Shown one piece after another: positions 1-10,450 of a DNA stretch of 64,000 bases (the first letter of the stretch is position 1; the number at the start of each line of letters is the position of its first letter). The stretch is from Desulfocapsaceae bacterium (GTDB lineage: Bacteria > Desulfobacterota > Desulfobulbia > Desulfobulbales > Desulfocapsaceae). Under the pieces are notes generated by a model. The model saw only the letters and a list, made by a program, of their open reading frames with translations, ran no database searches and was not told where the DNA came from. The DNA is taken from NCBI GenBank assembly GCA_031292275.1, contig JARLHL010000017.1, forward strand, positions 1-64,000, read 5' to 3'. The translations under genes were made by a program, and so were the position numbers.

Positions 1-209
1 ATAAACAGTTGACGGGTTGGGAAAGACAGGGGAACAGAACGCGGTCGAAGATCCGTTCCCGGATTGAGCATATTTTCGGCATTCAGGCACAACGAGCAGT
101 CTCCATGATCATGCGCGGCATTGGCATCATAAGGGCCGGGGCCAAGATAGGCCTGTGTAACCTTGCATATAATCTGGATCGTTATGGGACTCTTCTTATG
201 CATGGGTGA
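1..209 (+). mobile_element. IS5-family transposase, C-terminal end (cut by window edge)
   Basis: The frame is open from the window edge to a TGA at 207-209. It reads as the end of a DDE transposase of the IS5/IS1182 kind. The segment with NRTRSKIRSRIEHIFG is the usual C-terminal signature with the last catalytic Glu (RxxxExxFG pattern), followed by the helical tail IGLCNLAYNLDRY. Only about 68 residues are in view, so whether the element is intact to the left is unknown. I did not identify the terminal inverted repeat. A broken chemoreceptor gene follows 270 bases downstream, which fits insertion-associated decay. Family assignment is from motif memory. Confidence 0.75.
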
Positions 210-474
210 AGTAGGCCAATGGAATATAAAACTGCCTATTCCAGAACAGATCATCTGGCGTAGGCCAAAAGAAAGTCTTTTGATTATGAGAAGCGCAGCC
301 AATAAACAATGAATCAGATTGTCAGGAATGCCACGGCCTCTTATATTGTTATTTTTCAAGGTTCCCGTATGTTTCCGGGAATGAGGTTTTTGCCTGACTT
401 GTTCTCGATATATTAGCATAACTTGTTATTTTAGCAATATAATTTATCCTATTTTTGGTAAAATATTGCGGTAA

Positions 475-615
475 TTTTTCAAGGAACCCTTTACAGAAAT
501 TGATGCTTCTGCGTTTGAAATCGCTCAGCGCAGTAAGCAAGTTAATGAGAGCGCAATGGAGCTAAATGATATTTCTGAAAAATTAAGAACAATGATAAAG
601 CGCTTTCAGCTTTAG
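475..615 (+). pseudogene. 3' remnant of a methyl-accepting chemotaxis protein gene
   Basis: One frame is open for 46 codons and ends at a TAG at 613-615. It reads like the extreme C-terminus of a chemoreceptor signalling domain: FTEIDASAFEIAQRSKQ, then NESAMELNDISEKLRTMI, then KRFQL. This is the typical last helix followed by the L-R-x-x-I-x-x-F tail. Stops at 472-474 and further upstream close the frame, and no start codon or signalling hairpin precedes it. It is therefore a broken 3' end, probably separated from the rest of the gene by the neighbouring transposase event. A complete chemoreceptor of another type lies at 59.7-61.7 kb. Confidence 0.65.
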
Positions 616-1539
616 ATTGGATTCAATTGAACTGAAGCAGGTCTGAGGGCGTCCAGGCTGTGGCAGAAGACAGGTGCCCCGGCAGAGGGCGTACTCCTCA
701 ACGGTACGGGGCCATCCCAGCCAGATCGCCGGTCAACTCCTCCGGCTGAGCGTGAGATCGGCGGAAAGATGGAGGGGCCTTTCAATCAGGCTCCACCCCT
801 TCACGGTTTATAAATTTTTTTTGATTCTAGCAGGTTGTTGAGCTGGCTGCCGTTACATTCGAGGAGGTTCGACACCGGTCATCCGTTTGACGTAGGCCTG
901 CAGGGCCGAGCCTGCGCTGAACTATTTTGCAGCATTTTCAAAGAGCTGGTGCTTTCGGTTTGGTGTCTGCTTGAGATGAACCTCTACCTGCCGGCGTCAT
1001 TTCTGCCGGCGTTTTATCTCCGGCCATCGCGACCATTGCAACTTTTGCCTTGAATCCAGCTGAATGTTTTCGACTCGTTCCTTATTTCATTTTCTGCTCC
1101 ACGCTTGCCTCTATATCCGGACGCTCCTGACAGCAGATTTTCCATTTAAGGACCTTCAATTTTCTGAGATACTTCTGCCTGCGCCTTTTCCATCGTATAA
1201 GATATATGCAACATGCCAAAAAGTGGATACTTATTATCCAATAAAATAATGTCATTTATTGAATTTCTGTCTCAAGGCAAGCGGATTTCAATGCAGTCAT
1301 CACAATATCTCGCATCACAAAAAGTGGCATGCTGCTTGCTTAAGAGATCATAGGAATCAAGTCTATAAAATAGTGACCCATCCCATTCGTATTTTCATCA
1401 TTACTGAGGACGGAAGATGGAGGATGAAAAACTGAACGAAAAAAGGGGGAAATATGTAATATTGACGACCAGTATCATGCAGTATTATTGTATGAGCATA
1501 AGGATTTCACAACCATTCAGGAGCGCGAGAAGGAAACAT
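616..1539. other. Gene-poor stretch, no convincing gene
   Basis: About 920 bases with only short open frames in several directions, none with a recognisable protein or a good ribosome binding site. The left part (650-800) is GC-rich; the right part (1200-1420) is AT-rich and could hold the promoter of the small gene at 1540. A 13-base string TGCCGTTACATTC at about 849 recurs near 4389. I could not assign it to a repeat family. Confidence 0.5.
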
Positions 1540-1893
1540 ATGAAATTAAAACACTTACTTATAATTTCAGCAATAGTTTTAGCCGGGCTGGTAAATCAAA
1601 AAGTTGCCTCAGCGGGTGTGGTGGTTGGGGTGTCTATTCCTGTACCGGTTGTAACGGTAGATGCACCGGTTGCAGTTGCCCCCATCCCATTTTTTTATGC
1701 AGGCTTCTGGTGGTGGAACGACGGAGGTTATTGGCACAGATCCCATTACGAGCACGGCCCGTGGGGACACCCTTATCGCGGCAGGATTCCGGATGGAGTG
1801 GCACGTTATCATCATGAACATTTTGGTGATCGGCATGACCACTACGACCGTCATGATCACTACGATCATCATGATCACTACGACCGTCATTAA
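1540..1893 (+). CDS. Small exported histidine-rich protein
   Basis: Predicted 117 residues. I chose the ATG at 1540 because AGAAGG sits just upstream and because a classic signal peptide follows: MKLKH, hydrophobic LLIISAIVLAGLV, then a likely cleavage near VASA-G. The frame is open further upstream to 1417, but that part is not protein-like. The mature part has a Val/Pro-rich stretch, a WWWNDGGYWHR patch and a C-terminus made of HDHYDR-type repeats ending DRH. Such His/Asp/Tyr tails often bind transition metals, and similar small W/H-rich exported proteins are common in proteobacteria without known function. Metal binding is inference only. It stands alone, with no operon partner within 700 bases on either side. 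Confidence 0.7.
   Translation: MKLKHLLIISAIVLAGLVNQKVASAGVVVGVSIPVPVVTVDAPVAVAPIPFFYAGFWWWNDGGYWHRSHYEHGPWGHPYRGRIPDGVARYHHEHFGDRHDHYDRHDHYDHHDHYDRH
1834..1890 (+). repeat. Three 18-base tandem repeats coding HDHYDR/H
   Basis: Three adjacent 18-base units (1834-1851, 1852-1869, 1870-1887) differ at only a few positions, and a partial CAT follows. They encode HDHYDR, HDHYDH and HDHYDR at the C-terminus of the exported protein. Copy number could change by slippage and lengthen or shorten the His-rich tail. Confidence 0.85.
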
Positions 1894-2656
1894 GGTTCTC
1901 TGCCGTCCTCGGCAAAGCAGGGCCCCGGTTCTTGTGTAAAAGTGCGGCTCGGGACGCAGGGACAGCATTTTGATTAGACAAAGCGAAGGGAGGGTGCCAG
2001 GCAAATGGGCGACTCCGTCTCCCCCCCCTCCTTTCGCTCCATCTGCCAACGATTTGAAGCCGGTCAAGTGTTTGCCATTGGTACATCTCTTTTTTTGCTC
2101 AATTTTCCTGGCCAATTGACACTTCCCTCCCGGAAATCGCATCTATTTCAGGTCAATCAGCACGACCTGAGCACACTTGCCGGCCACGATTTAATTCTGA
2201 AAGGGTATAATTCCTCAGCCGGGAGACAGATTAATCTGCTTTTTTGCTGGGATCGCAAATATCTGTTTTTTATCTGGGGCGTGATTCAAGACTCCCCCCT
2301 CTTCGGCAAGGAGAAGGCATTGCTTCCGCGGAGCTTTCATATAAGTCTGCAACGCAACGCCTAACATCAACATGCCTTTTCTGCATTCGCCCAAAGGTTC
2401 TCCATAGCGAAGATCCTGCGCTGACATTGCCGGCGGGCCTCTTCTTTTGTCTTGGTTCATCTGGAATTGATGATTTGCGGGAAAAGAAGAACTTTTCTCC
2501 ATTAACCCTTAATACCTCTTGGATGGAGTGGGCAACTCTTCTACGCCGGCCATAAGTTAAAAAAATCAGACCATAATGTGAAAATATCTTGCAAATACAG
2601 ATGATTTTGTTTCTCTTCGCATTTGAAAAATTAGCATTTCAATAATTGGAGAAACT
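1894..2656. other. Intergenic stretch without recognised gene
   Basis: About 760 bases. Short open frames exist on both strands (for example 2005-2364), but their translations resemble no family and have composition expected from non-coding sequence. The 100 bases before 2657 are AT-rich, and GGAG lies just before the uppP start. No RNA gene or terminator was recognised. Confidence 0.45.
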
Positions 2657-3520
2657 ATGATTGCCTTAAAAATTTTGTTGCTTGCTATTGTCCAGGGAGC
2701 TGCTGAACTGTTGCCGGTGTCGAGTTCAGCCCATGTCATCGTCACGGAAAAATTACTGGGGCTGGACCCTGTCAGCCCCGAAATGACCCTTCTTCTGGTA
2801 ATGCTGCATACAGGGACGATGTTTGCCGTTATTGTCTATTTCTGGAAGACTTGGAAAGAGAAGTATTTTTATTCACGTCAAGTTTTCTTCCCCTTTGCCA
2901 AAAACATCCTGATCGCCACCGCATTTACAGGCGGAGTAGGCCTTTTGCTAAAATTCATTATTGAGAAGATCTTTCTGAGAAATGTACCTCACGCTGAGGT
3001 AGAGCTCCTTTTCGGCAACATGATTTTGATCGGGGTTTCGCTCTTTATGGTGGGTCTGCTCATCATCTATTCCGGAAAAAAGAAGAGGAACTCGAAAGAT
3101 CCCGCTAGCCTCGGGCTAAAAGAGTCGTCCTGGATCGGCATTATTCAAGGTCTCTGTCTCCCCTTCCGCGGTTTTTCCCGATCCGGGGCCACAATTTCTA
3201 TGGGATTGAATCTTGGCCTTGGCAAAGTACAGGCTGAAGAATTCAGCTTCGCCCTCGCTGTAGTGCTGACACCTCCGGTTATTGTCCGAGAGATCCTGCG
3301 ATTACTGAAGACCCAATCAGCCTCCCTGACGCACATACCATCCCTTTTTACTCTCTTTTATCCAAGTCTTCTGGGAATGGTATGCAGTTTTCTTTCAGGG
3401 ATAGTGGCGCTCAAGCTGCTCTCGCACCTGCTTGACCGCGGTTATTGGCATACTTTTGGGTATTACTGCCTCACAGCATCCTGTGTCGTTTTCACACTTC
3501 ACTTTTGGCTGGGAATCTAA
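2657..3520 (+). CDS. uppP: Undecaprenyl-diphosphatase UppP/BacA
   Basis: Integral inner-membrane enzyme (287 residues) that dephosphorylates undecaprenyl pyrophosphate to recycle the lipid carrier used for peptidoglycan and surface polysaccharides; its activity also gives bacitracin resistance. Both family signatures are present: near the N-terminus QGAAELLPVSSSAH (residues ~14-27, usual form G-x-x-E-x-L-P-x-S-S-S) and in the middle FRGFSRSGAT (residues ~170-180, usual form PGxSRSG). Length matches the family (about 270-290), with eight or so hydrophobic segments. GGAG is placed eight bases before the ATG. It is monocistronic. The first position of the second motif is FR instead of the commoner PG, a mild variation. 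Confidence 0.93.
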   Translation: MIALKILLLAIVQGAAELLPVSSSAHVIVTEKLLGLDPVSPEMTLLLVMLHTGTMFAVIVYFWKTWKEKYFYSRQVFFPFAKNILIATAFTGGVGLLLKFIIEKIFLRNVPHAEVELLFGNMILIGVSLFMVGLLIIYSGKKKRNSKDPASLGLKESSWIGIIQGLCLPFRGFSRSGATISMGLNLGLGKVQAEEFSFALAVVLTPPVIVREILRLLKTQSASLTHIPSLFTLFYPSLLGMVCSFLSGIVALKLLSHLLDRGYWHTFGYYCLTASCVVFTLHFWLGI

Positions 3521-3825
3521 AATGATTTTGTGGCTCAAATATTATCCCATGAAAAGATGAAGCAAACTTCCACTTTCACCGCGGCCCTTTCCACAAATAA
3601 CCTATAGCTTAAATAATTTTCTTGAATAAGGGCAGAGCTTATGGTCAATGAAAACAAGCTGCTTTACAGTTATTTCTTGTATCGGCACACAAGGTTTTCG
3701 ATCGGATCCTGTTGCAAGCCTTATGAACTTGCCGCTGAAATGCAGTGTATAATCCGAGACTGCAGTTGTGACGGCAAGGCACTGTCGCCTTTATAAAAAA
3801 CATCCCTAATCCTGAAGAGCGCATT

Positions 3826-4179
3826 ATGATGGAAAAAAGAAAATGTCCAAGAGTCGCTATGAAAAGCCTCTGTGTCGATGTATCCGATGGGGTCGGATTT
3901 TCCTCCGGTAATATTGCCAATTTTTCAAGAGCAGGTTTTTGCATGACTGATCTGACCAAAAAAATGAATGGGCAGGTACAGATAATGACTGTTGTCGTTT
4001 CCGGTCACAGAAAAAATTTCAAAATGCATGTTACTCCCAGATGGTCAACCAAGGGCGGTCAGACACTGTCCGTTGGCGCCCAAATAGTTAATATACCAAT
4101 GGGATGGATCGAATTTGTCATAAGTTTTGAACCACCCCTTCCAGACAATTTATTAGGAGGAGCAAGATTTATCAGATAG
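3826..4179 (+). CDS. Small stand-alone PilZ-domain protein
   Basis: 117 residues with two candidate ATGs in tandem (3826 and 3829). The N-terminus EKRKCPRV gives the RxxxR element and NFSRAG the D/N-x-S-x-x-G element that together bind cyclic di-GMP in PilZ domains. The rest has the alternating beta-strand pattern of the barrel (for example VTPRWSTKGGQTLSVGAQIV). The protein is essentially one PilZ domain with a short C-terminal tail, so it would act as a soluble cyclic-di-GMP receptor passing the signal to an unknown partner. In the first motif the arginines are R5 and R9, with Lys and Cys between them. Several diguanylate cyclase-type proteins lie elsewhere in the window. Confidence 0.75.
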   Translation: MMEKRKCPRVAMKSLCVDVSDGVGFSSGNIANFSRAGFCMTDLTKKMNGQVQIMTVVVSGHRKNFKMHVTPRWSTKGGQTLSVGAQIVNIPMGWIEFVISFEPPLPDNLLGGARFIR

Positions 4180-4780
4180 GAAACCAGGTGAAAATCGGCC
4201 GTCATTTCATTTTTTTCAATTTCGATAACTTTTTGATGTAATACACAATTATAAGTATATTTTTAGAAATGGATAAACAGCACTTGGCAGTTATCGTAAC
4301 TCTATGATGCCAGCGACTCTGTCCCCCCACACACTTCCCGCCCTTCAAAACCCCTGACCGCTGACGGAGAGATTCCCCTTGAGGGAGTTGCCGTTACATT
4401 CTCTCAACAAGATTTTAACAGCACGGCAGGTCATCAAAATGCTCGCCATTCAACGGGGAAAAGGCTGAATTCCCAACCTATACACGCCCCATAACAACAA
4501 ACCAAGCTTTTCTACAGCCTGCAATCATTTGTCTGCACAAGGTTGCTTGATATTTATCATGGTTTCTTGATAAACTTTAAAAAGATTCGTACGATACAGG
4601 TAACACCAAGGAATAAAACCTATCAAAATTTCGCCGTATATGCAGATGCCTGCCATGAATACTTGCCGGTATCCTGACATATTAAATCATCATATTCAAG
4701 CGTTACGATGATACTCAGTGCTGCTGCAACCCTGCCTCTCTCATATTGAAACGAACCAAACCTGCTAAAGGAGTCGTCTT
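4180..4780. other. Intergenic stretch upstream of the hybrid kinase
   Basis: About 600 bases with no plausible gene. It is AT-rich around 4200-4300 and 4500-4720, and GC-richer at 4310-4420 where the TGCCGTTACATTC string recurs. The last bases carry AAAGGAG before the ATG at 4781. No terminator or RNA was recognised. Confidence 0.4.
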
Positions 4781-7705
4781 ATGTATCATGCCGTGCGTTC
4801 CCGGGTTGCACCCTTCACCAATGTACACCCCTTCACAATCAAGCTTATAGCCGGCGTCGTCCTGGTGAATCTCTTGGTCACTGTTTTTGTCGGAATGTCG
4901 CTCTTCAGGATCCGGCAGCAATATGTGAAAGACGCAACACTTTCCACCCAGAATCTCGCCCAATCCGTCGAGATCAATGTCTCCGGCACCTTTGAAAAGA
5001 TAGACAGAGTTCTCTTCAGTGTGGAGATTGAGGCGGAGAAACAGATTGCAAATGGCGGCATCAACAGAGAGGCCCTGAATGAATATATTGCCAAACAGCA
5101 TGTTCGCCTTCCCGAAATTGGCGCAATCCGGGTGACCAATGAGCAGGGAGAAGTTGTGTACGGTACAGGAAATCCCACCATAAGCCTAGCCAATGTAAGC
5201 GATCGCGACTACTTCCGCCAACTGTATGAGAACCCTGAAGCGGGATTGGTCGTCTCCAAGCCGGTAATAGGTCGTATCGCCGGAAAATGGATGATTGCCC
5301 TCTCTCGTCGAATTTCCCAGCCGGATGGCTCGATTGCCGGCGTCGTCTACAGTACGGTCTTGATGGACTACATCGACACCTTGTTTTCATCGCTTGAAAT
5401 AGGGAAGCACGGAGTCATCGGAATCAGAGATGCGGATTTAGGCCTGGTAACCTTTTTCCCGAAAACACAGGGGAAAAAGGACGAGATCGGCTCCAGGATC
5501 CTGAATCATCGGCTGGTTGAACTGATCATGACCAAGCCGGAAACCGGAACGTATACAGCCGTATCTGAATGGGACGATATCGAACGGACACTGACCTATC
5601 AAAAAATAGGCCCTTATCCCCTGTATATGTTTGTTGGCAGGGCCACCACTGACTATCTTGCCCCCTGGTACCGGGAAATCGTGCGGTCCCTGGCACTCCT
5701 GGCCCTCTTCTTTCTTATCTCCGCCTTTTCGGCACGGCAGATATATTGCAGAAGAACAAAAGAAATATGGGCTATGGAGAGCCTCAGACAAAGTGAGGAA
5801 CGATTTCGCGTTCTGATTGAACATGCGCCGGAGGCCATTCTGGTCTACGACCTCGATCAGGACAGGTATGTAGCAGCCAATCTTAAGGCTGAAACCCTGT
5901 TCGGCTGCATCCGGGCAGAACTGATGCGCAAGAATATTCAATTCTTCTACAAGATGGACCCTCCCGACAAACAGGAGGCTCAGGCAGCAGTTACCACATA
6001 TGTCGAGCAAGCGATGGCCGGAGAAAAAATTGACTTCGAAACTGCGGTTCACAGCGCCGACGGCAGGAATCCGACCTGTGAGGTCCACCTGGTCCGATTG
6101 CCATCCGAGCAGAGCAGGCTGCTTCGCATCAGTCTCATCGATATCACTGAACGCCGACGGGCCAGAGAACTCTTGCGGGCCAGCGAGTCGAAGTTCAGGG
6201 CGCTGGCAGACAATTCTCCGCTCGCCATCTGCATGGCGACCGGAATTGAACAAAATGCGGTATACATCAACCATACGTTCCTGACATTATTCGGATATTC
6301 ATTAAATGAACTTCATTGCATGGCGAAATGGTGGCCGCGTGCCTATCCCGAGGAGGCATACCGTTCCCAGGTTTCGGAAGAATGGCAGCGACGGGTGGAA
6401 TATGCCATTGAAACCGAATCAGATATGGAGCCCATGGAAACATTTGTAACCAGCAAGGATGGTTCGGTAAAAAATATCCTCTGGGACTTCAGGATTGTCG
6501 GTAATGATACGATAGCCTTTGGACTTGACCTCACCGAACTGCGAAGAACGGAAGCCCAACTGCATCAGTCACAGAAGATGGAATCCCTGGGAAGGCTGGC
6601 TGCCGGGATTGCCCATGATTTTAATAATATGCTCAGCATCATTCTGGGAGCAGCGGAATTGTCGCTGACAGACACACCGGAAGAAAGCGGAACAGGCCAG
6701 CATCTGATGGCGATTAAAACCGCAGCGGAGCGCTCACGAGACATTACCCGCCAGCTCCTCGCATTCTCCCGCAAAGGAATTATCGAACCCAAGCCGATCA
6801 GCCTGAATGCCCAGATTTCCACGTCGCAAAAGAACATGGGCAGGCTGATCGGAGAAGATGTCACGCTCACATTCCATCCCGATCCGGCATCCGACCTCTG
6901 GAAGGTCAAAATAGACCCCTCACAGCTTGACCAGATATTGATGAATCTCGTGGCCAATGCCCGCGACGCCATGCCGGACGGGGGAGCACTGACCTTTGAG
7001 ACAGCGAATATCAGTATTCATGACGAATACAACTGCCTCTACACTAAGGCTCGTCCTGGAGATTATATCCAGTTGACGGTCAGTGACACTGGCTGCGGCA
7101 TGGACCGCGAGACCCGAGAGCATATATTCGAGCCGTTCTTCACCACCAAGAATGTCGGCAAAGGGACGGGCCTCGGTCTCGCCACTGTCTACGGGATCAT
7201 TACCCAGAACAATGGTTTCATCAACTGCTACAGTGAACCTGGTCAGGGTACTGTCTTCAGAATCTACTTTCCCCGTCTGATGGAGGATGACACGGTGGTT
7301 GAAAAACAGACAGTTCCGGTAACGGCATATACCATCTCAGAGAGGATTCTGTTGGTTGATGATGAAGAGCTGCTCCTCTCGACGACAACCAAATTACTGG
7401 AAAAGATCGGCTATACAGTGATCCAGGCCCAATCGCCCGAAGAGGCTATCTCAATTTGCAAACAAGGTGATCAGCAGATCGACCTGATCCTGACCGATGT
7501 AGTCATGCCCGGTATCAATGGCAGGGAGATGGTAGACCGGATCAAAATAATTAGTCCGGAAGTAAAAGTCCTGTTCATGTCCGGATATACTTCGGACATG
7601 GTCGCCCAGCGTGGAATTGTCGAGGAAGGAATGCACTACATCAATAAGCCATTCTCCATGAATCAGTTGAAAAAGAAGATCAAAGACACCCTGGAACACT
7701 CATAA
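4781..7705 (+). CDS. Membrane hybrid sensor histidine kinase (Cache, two PAS, HisKA, HATPase, receiver)
   Basis: 974 residues, start supported by AAAGGAG. A first membrane helix (about 23-45) and a second (about 283-305) enclose a periplasmic dCache-type sensor with typical segments such as SDRDYFRQL and [13 protein letters not shown]. Two PAS domains follow (about 335-450 and 465-575), then HisKA with the phospho-accepting His612 in [11 protein letters not shown], a HATPase with [14 protein letters not shown] and [13 protein letters not shown], and a C-terminal receiver with LLVDDE and acceptor Asp906 in LTDVVMPG. The final Lys is in NKPFS. This family autophosphorylates in response to a small extracellular ligand and passes phosphate to its own receiver. 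No response regulator or methyltransferase gene is adjacent, so output and ligand are unknown. There is no HAMP domain between the second helix and the first PAS. Confidence 0.92.
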   Translation: MYHAVRSRVAPFTNVHPFTIKLIAGVVLVNLLVTVFVGMSLFRIRQQYVKDATLSTQNLAQSVEINVSGTFEKIDRVLFSVEIEAEKQIANGGINREALNEYIAKQHVRLPEIGAIRVTNEQGEVVYGTGNPTISLANVSDRDYFRQLYENPEAGLVVSKPVIGRIAGKWMIALSRRISQPDGSIAGVVYSTVLMDYIDTLFSSLEIGKHGVIGIRDADLGLVTFFPKTQGKKDEIGSRILNHRLVELIMTKPETGTYTAVSEWDDIERTLTYQKIGPYPLYMFVGRATTDYLAPWYREIVRSLALLALFFLISAFSARQIYCRRTKEIWAMESLRQSEERFRVLIEHAPEAILVYDLDQDRYVAANLKAETLFGCIRAELMRKNIQFFYKMDPPDKQEAQAAVTTYVEQAMAGEKIDFETAVHSADGRNPTCEVHLVRLPSEQSRLLRISLIDITERRRARELLRASESKFRALADNSPLAICMATGIEQNAVYINHTFLTLFGYSLNELHCMAKWWPRAYPEEAYRSQVSEEWQRRVEYAIETESDMEPMETFVTSKDGSVKNILWDFRIVGNDTIAFGLDLTELRRTEAQLHQSQKMESLGRLAAGIAHDFNNMLSIILGAAELSLTDTPEESGTGQHLMAIKTAAERSRDITRQLLAFSRKGIIEPKPISLNAQISTSQKNMGRLIGEDVTLTFHPDPASDLWKVKIDPSQLDQILMNLVANARDAMPDGGALTFETANISIHDEYNCLYTKARPGDYIQLTVSDTGCGMDRETREHIFEPFFTTKNVGKGTGLGLATVYGIITQNNGFINCYSEPGQGTVFRIYFPRLMEDDTVVEKQTVPVTAYTISERILLVDDEELLLSTTTKLLEKIGYTVIQAQSPEEAISICKQGDQQIDLILTDVVMPGINGREMVDRIKIISPEVKVLFMSGYTSDMVAQRGIVEEGMHYINKPFSMNQLKKKIKDTLEHS

Positions 7706-7793
7706 GACCTTCTCAAGAGGAACTAAGACCTTTCACGCCAACAACCATTCATGGCAGACAGCATTCCAGCACGCGGCAGGCCTGCTTGTTTTT

Positions 7794-8027
7794 CTAAGAG
7801 CCCGGACGACGGGGATTCTTGATCATCTTGAGATAGATGCGTTCAACCTTGGCCCTGGCCCAAGGGGTTCGACGCAGAAACTTGAGGCTCGACATGACTG
7901 AAGGGTTTTCCTGAAAACAGCGGATATGGATCTTTTCCGCCAAGGCCTCCCAGCCATAGCGGACATGAAGCTCGCTTACCATGCGCTCAAGGGTGACGCC
8001 CTGCAGGGGGTTTTTAGCCGTATTCAT
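7794..8027 (-). CDS. VF530/DUF2132 family small protein
   Basis: 77 residues with the family's conserved core: NPLQGVTLE near the start, HVRYGWEAL, then SSLKFLRRTPWARAKVE at the end. VF530-type proteins are small helical proteins with a structure suggestive of DNA binding; no cellular role is established that I know of. The gene is on the same strand as clpS-clpA and 128 bases beyond the clpA stop, so it may be read on the same transcript, but the gap is long enough for separate expression. Confidence 0.88.
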   Translation of the reverse strand: MNTAKNPLQGVTLERMVSELHVRYGWEALAEKIHIRCFQENPSVMSSLKFLRRTPWARAKVERIYLKMIKNPRRPGS

Positions 8028-8155
8028 AGTCGATATCCGCTGAGCATGTTCACTCTGGAGATTTTTTTGGTCTGGGCAAAGCAGAGTCAGCCAGGAATCC
8101 CGACATCCCCCCTGGCTGCATACAGATGACAGAAGGCCATCTCAACCCGAGAGCC

Positions 8156-10423
8156 CTATCTGGTATAGATAAAGGTCGGCTTTCCGTCCTCCAGACCGAC
8201 CCGCGCCTCACCGCCACGAGACAGGTCACCGAAGAGAATCTCCTCGGTAAGGACATCGCCGATCTCCTTCATGATCAGCCGTCTGAGGGGCCGGGCGCCG
8301 TAGACGGGGTCATAGCCTTTCAGGGCCAGCCAGTTCCTGGCCTCCGGACTTAGGGCGATGGAGACCTTCTTCTCGGCCAACTGGGCCTGCAATTCGCCCA
8401 TCAGCTTGTCAACCACCCTCTCAACAGAGGCAATATCCAGGGCTCCAAAGGAGATAATACCATCAAGACGATTGCGAAACTCCGGAGAGAAGAGCTTGTT
8501 CACAGCCAGTTGAGCCTGCCCCTTCTTGGCGTTATCAGTGACAAATCCGATGGCCGCCGCACTCATTTCCCTCGCCCCGGCGTTGGTGGTCATGATCAGG
8601 ATGACATTGCGGAAATCCGCTCGTCGGCCCGAGTTGTCCGTAAGCGACGAATGATCCATGACCTGGAGAAGGATGGAGTAGATATCCGTATGGGCCTTCT
8701 CAATTTCGTCGAGGAGAAGCACCGAGTACGGGTGCTTACGGATGGCCTCGGTCAGCAGACCGCCCTGATCAAAGCCGACATAACCGGGAGGGGCGCCGAT
8801 GAGCCTGGCAACCGCATGTTTTTCCATATATTCGCTCATATCCAGGCGCTCGAAGTGAACGGCAAGCACCTTGGCCAACTGCCGCGCCACCTCGGTCTTG
8901 CCCACCCCGGTGGGGCCGGCAAAGACGAAACAGCCCGTCGGGGAATCCGGATTGCCAAGCCCTGCCCGGGAGCGTTTCACCGCTTTAACCACTGCGTCAA
9001 GAGCCTCATCCTGACCGAAGATCACCGACTTGAGTTTGTCAGGCAGATCCTTCAGGGTCTCTGTCTCAGAACGGGTGCTGCTCTTCGCAGGAATCCGCGC
9101 CATCCGCGACACCACCTTTTCCACATCGACAACCTTGACCGTGCTGTGCTGCCGTCCCTCCAGACGAAAGAGCGAACCGACCTCATCCATCACATCAATG
9201 GCTTTGTCGGGCAGAAACCGCTCATTGATATAGCGGTCGGCAAGCTCCGCCATGGCGTCTATGGACTTTTTGGAATACCTGATCTGGTGGTGCTTCTCAT
9301 ACCGGGACTGCAGACCCTGCAGAATCAGCCTGGTGTCATCCACCGACGGCTCCTCAATGTCGATCTTCTGGAAACGCCGGGAGAGGGCCCGGTCTTTCTC
9401 GATATGATTCTTATACTCCTCGTAGGTGGTGGAGCCGATGCAGCGCAGCACTCCGGCCTGCAGCGCCGGTTTCAGCAGATTGGAGGCATCCATGGAACCG
9501 CCGCTGGTGGCGCCGGCGCCTACAATCTGGTGCATCTCATCGATGAAAAGGATGGCGTTTTTTTTCTTTTCGATGGCAGAGACCACGCTTTTCAGCCGCT
9601 TCTCAAAATCGCCCCGGTATTTTGTGCCGGCAACCAGCGCTCCTAGATCCAGCAGGAAGATCTCCACGTCCTGAAGGAGATCGGGAACTTCAGCCTTCTC
9701 CCCGGACTTTCTGGCCACCTTGTCACGATGGATCCTCAGGGCCAGCCCCTCGGCAATGGCCGTCTTGCCGACACCCGGTTCTCCGACCAGGATCGGATTG
9801 TTCTTTTTCCGGCGGCAGAGAACCTGCATTATCCTGCTGAGTTCCAAAGTCCGGCCCACCAGGGGATCAAGCTTGCCTTCAGCAGCCTGCACAGCCAGAT
9901 TCACCGTGAAATCCTGGAGCGCCTTCTCCTCGGCGCCCTTCTCCTTTTTGTCAGGGCTCTCCGGCGGCTTGGGCAAAGGCTCCTGCTGCAGATTATTGGG
10001 CAGTTCATGGGAAATAAAGTTGACCACCGCCATCCGGCCTATGCCTTCGGAATCCAGGAAATAAACGGCATGCGACTCCGATTCGGCAAAAATGGAGACC
10101 AGCACATCGCCGCTGTCAACCTCCTGTTTGCCGCAACTCTGCACATGGGCGACAGCCCTCTGCAGGACGCGATTAAAGGCCAGGGTCTGAGCCGGCTCAC
10201 TGCTTGAATTCGCCGACAGCCTCGGAATCTCGCCTGAAAAGAACTTCTCCAGCCGCTGCTTCAGATTCTCAATGGAGCCACCGCATTCCCGGATAATATA
10301 CCGGGTCAGTTCATCATGCAGGAGTCCGTAGAGCATATGCTCCACGGTCACATATTCATGATTGTAGCTCTTGGCTTCTCTGATTGCCCGGATGAGGGCC
10401 ATTTCCAATGTCTTGCTCAGCAT
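8156..10423 (-). CDS. clpA: ATP-dependent Clp protease ATP-binding subunit ClpA
   Basis: 755 residues, close to E. coli ClpA (758). It unfolds substrates and threads them into ClpP. Visible parts: N-domain (about 1-145) with two helical repeats; AAA-1 with Walker A GEPGVGKT and Walker B LFIDE; AAA-2 with Walker A GPTGVGKT and Walker B VLLLDEIEKA; and the C-terminal small domain with GARPLRRLI. There is no long middle coiled coil, so it is ClpA rather than ClpB or ClpC. It lies 27 bases downstream of clpS, the standard gene pair. No clpP gene is in the window. The long open frame on the opposite strand (8510-9646) is a shadow of this GC-rich gene. Confidence 0.96.
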   Translation of the reverse strand: MLSKTLEMALIRAIREAKSYNHEYVTVEHMLYGLLHDELTRYIIRECGGSIENLKQRLEKFFSGEIPRLSANSSSEPAQTLAFNRVLQRAVAHVQSCGKQEVDSGDVLVSIFAESESHAVYFLDSEGIGRMAVVNFISHELPNNLQQEPLPKPPESPDKKEKGAEEKALQDFTVNLAVQAAEGKLDPLVGRTLELSRIMQVLCRRKKNNPILVGEPGVGKTAIAEGLALRIHRDKVARKSGEKAEVPDLLQDVEIFLLDLGALVAGTKYRGDFEKRLKSVVSAIEKKKNAILFIDEMHQIVGAGATSGGSMDASNLLKPALQAGVLRCIGSTTYEEYKNHIEKDRALSRRFQKIDIEEPSVDDTRLILQGLQSRYEKHHQIRYSKKSIDAMAELADRYINERFLPDKAIDVMDEVGSLFRLEGRQHSTVKVVDVEKVVSRMARIPAKSSTRSETETLKDLPDKLKSVIFGQDEALDAVVKAVKRSRAGLGNPDSPTGCFVFAGPTGVGKTEVARQLAKVLAVHFERLDMSEYMEKHAVARLIGAPPGYVGFDQGGLLTEAIRKHPYSVLLLDEIEKAHTDIYSILLQVMDHSSLTDNSGRRADFRNVILIMTTNAGAREMSAAAIGFVTDNAKKGQAQLAVNKLFSPEFRNRLDGIISFGALDIASVERVVDKLMGELQAQLAEKKVSIALSPEARNWLALKGYDPVYGARPLRRLIMKEIGDVLTEEILFGDLSRGGEARVGLEDGKPTFIYTR

Positions 10424-10450
10424 GGTCGACTATAGAGGATGTGTTTATCA

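Noticed and set aside
349-540. 63-codon minus-strand frame
   Set aside because: It is the antisense of the chemoreceptor remnant, which is the frame that makes sense.
1905-1990. Weak resemblance to a cyclic-di-GMP riboswitch (GGGACGCAGGG)
   Set aside because: The conserved AAAGCCTC core and the second stem are missing.
848-4400. Repeated string TGCCGTTACATTC near 849 and 4389
   Set aside because: Only 13 bases match and flanks diverge; too little to call a mobile repeat.
8510-9646. 378-codon open frame opposite clpA
   Set aside because: Shadow of a GC-rich gene; composition of translated protein (His/Gly/Arg-rich) is typical of antisense frames and it matches nothing.
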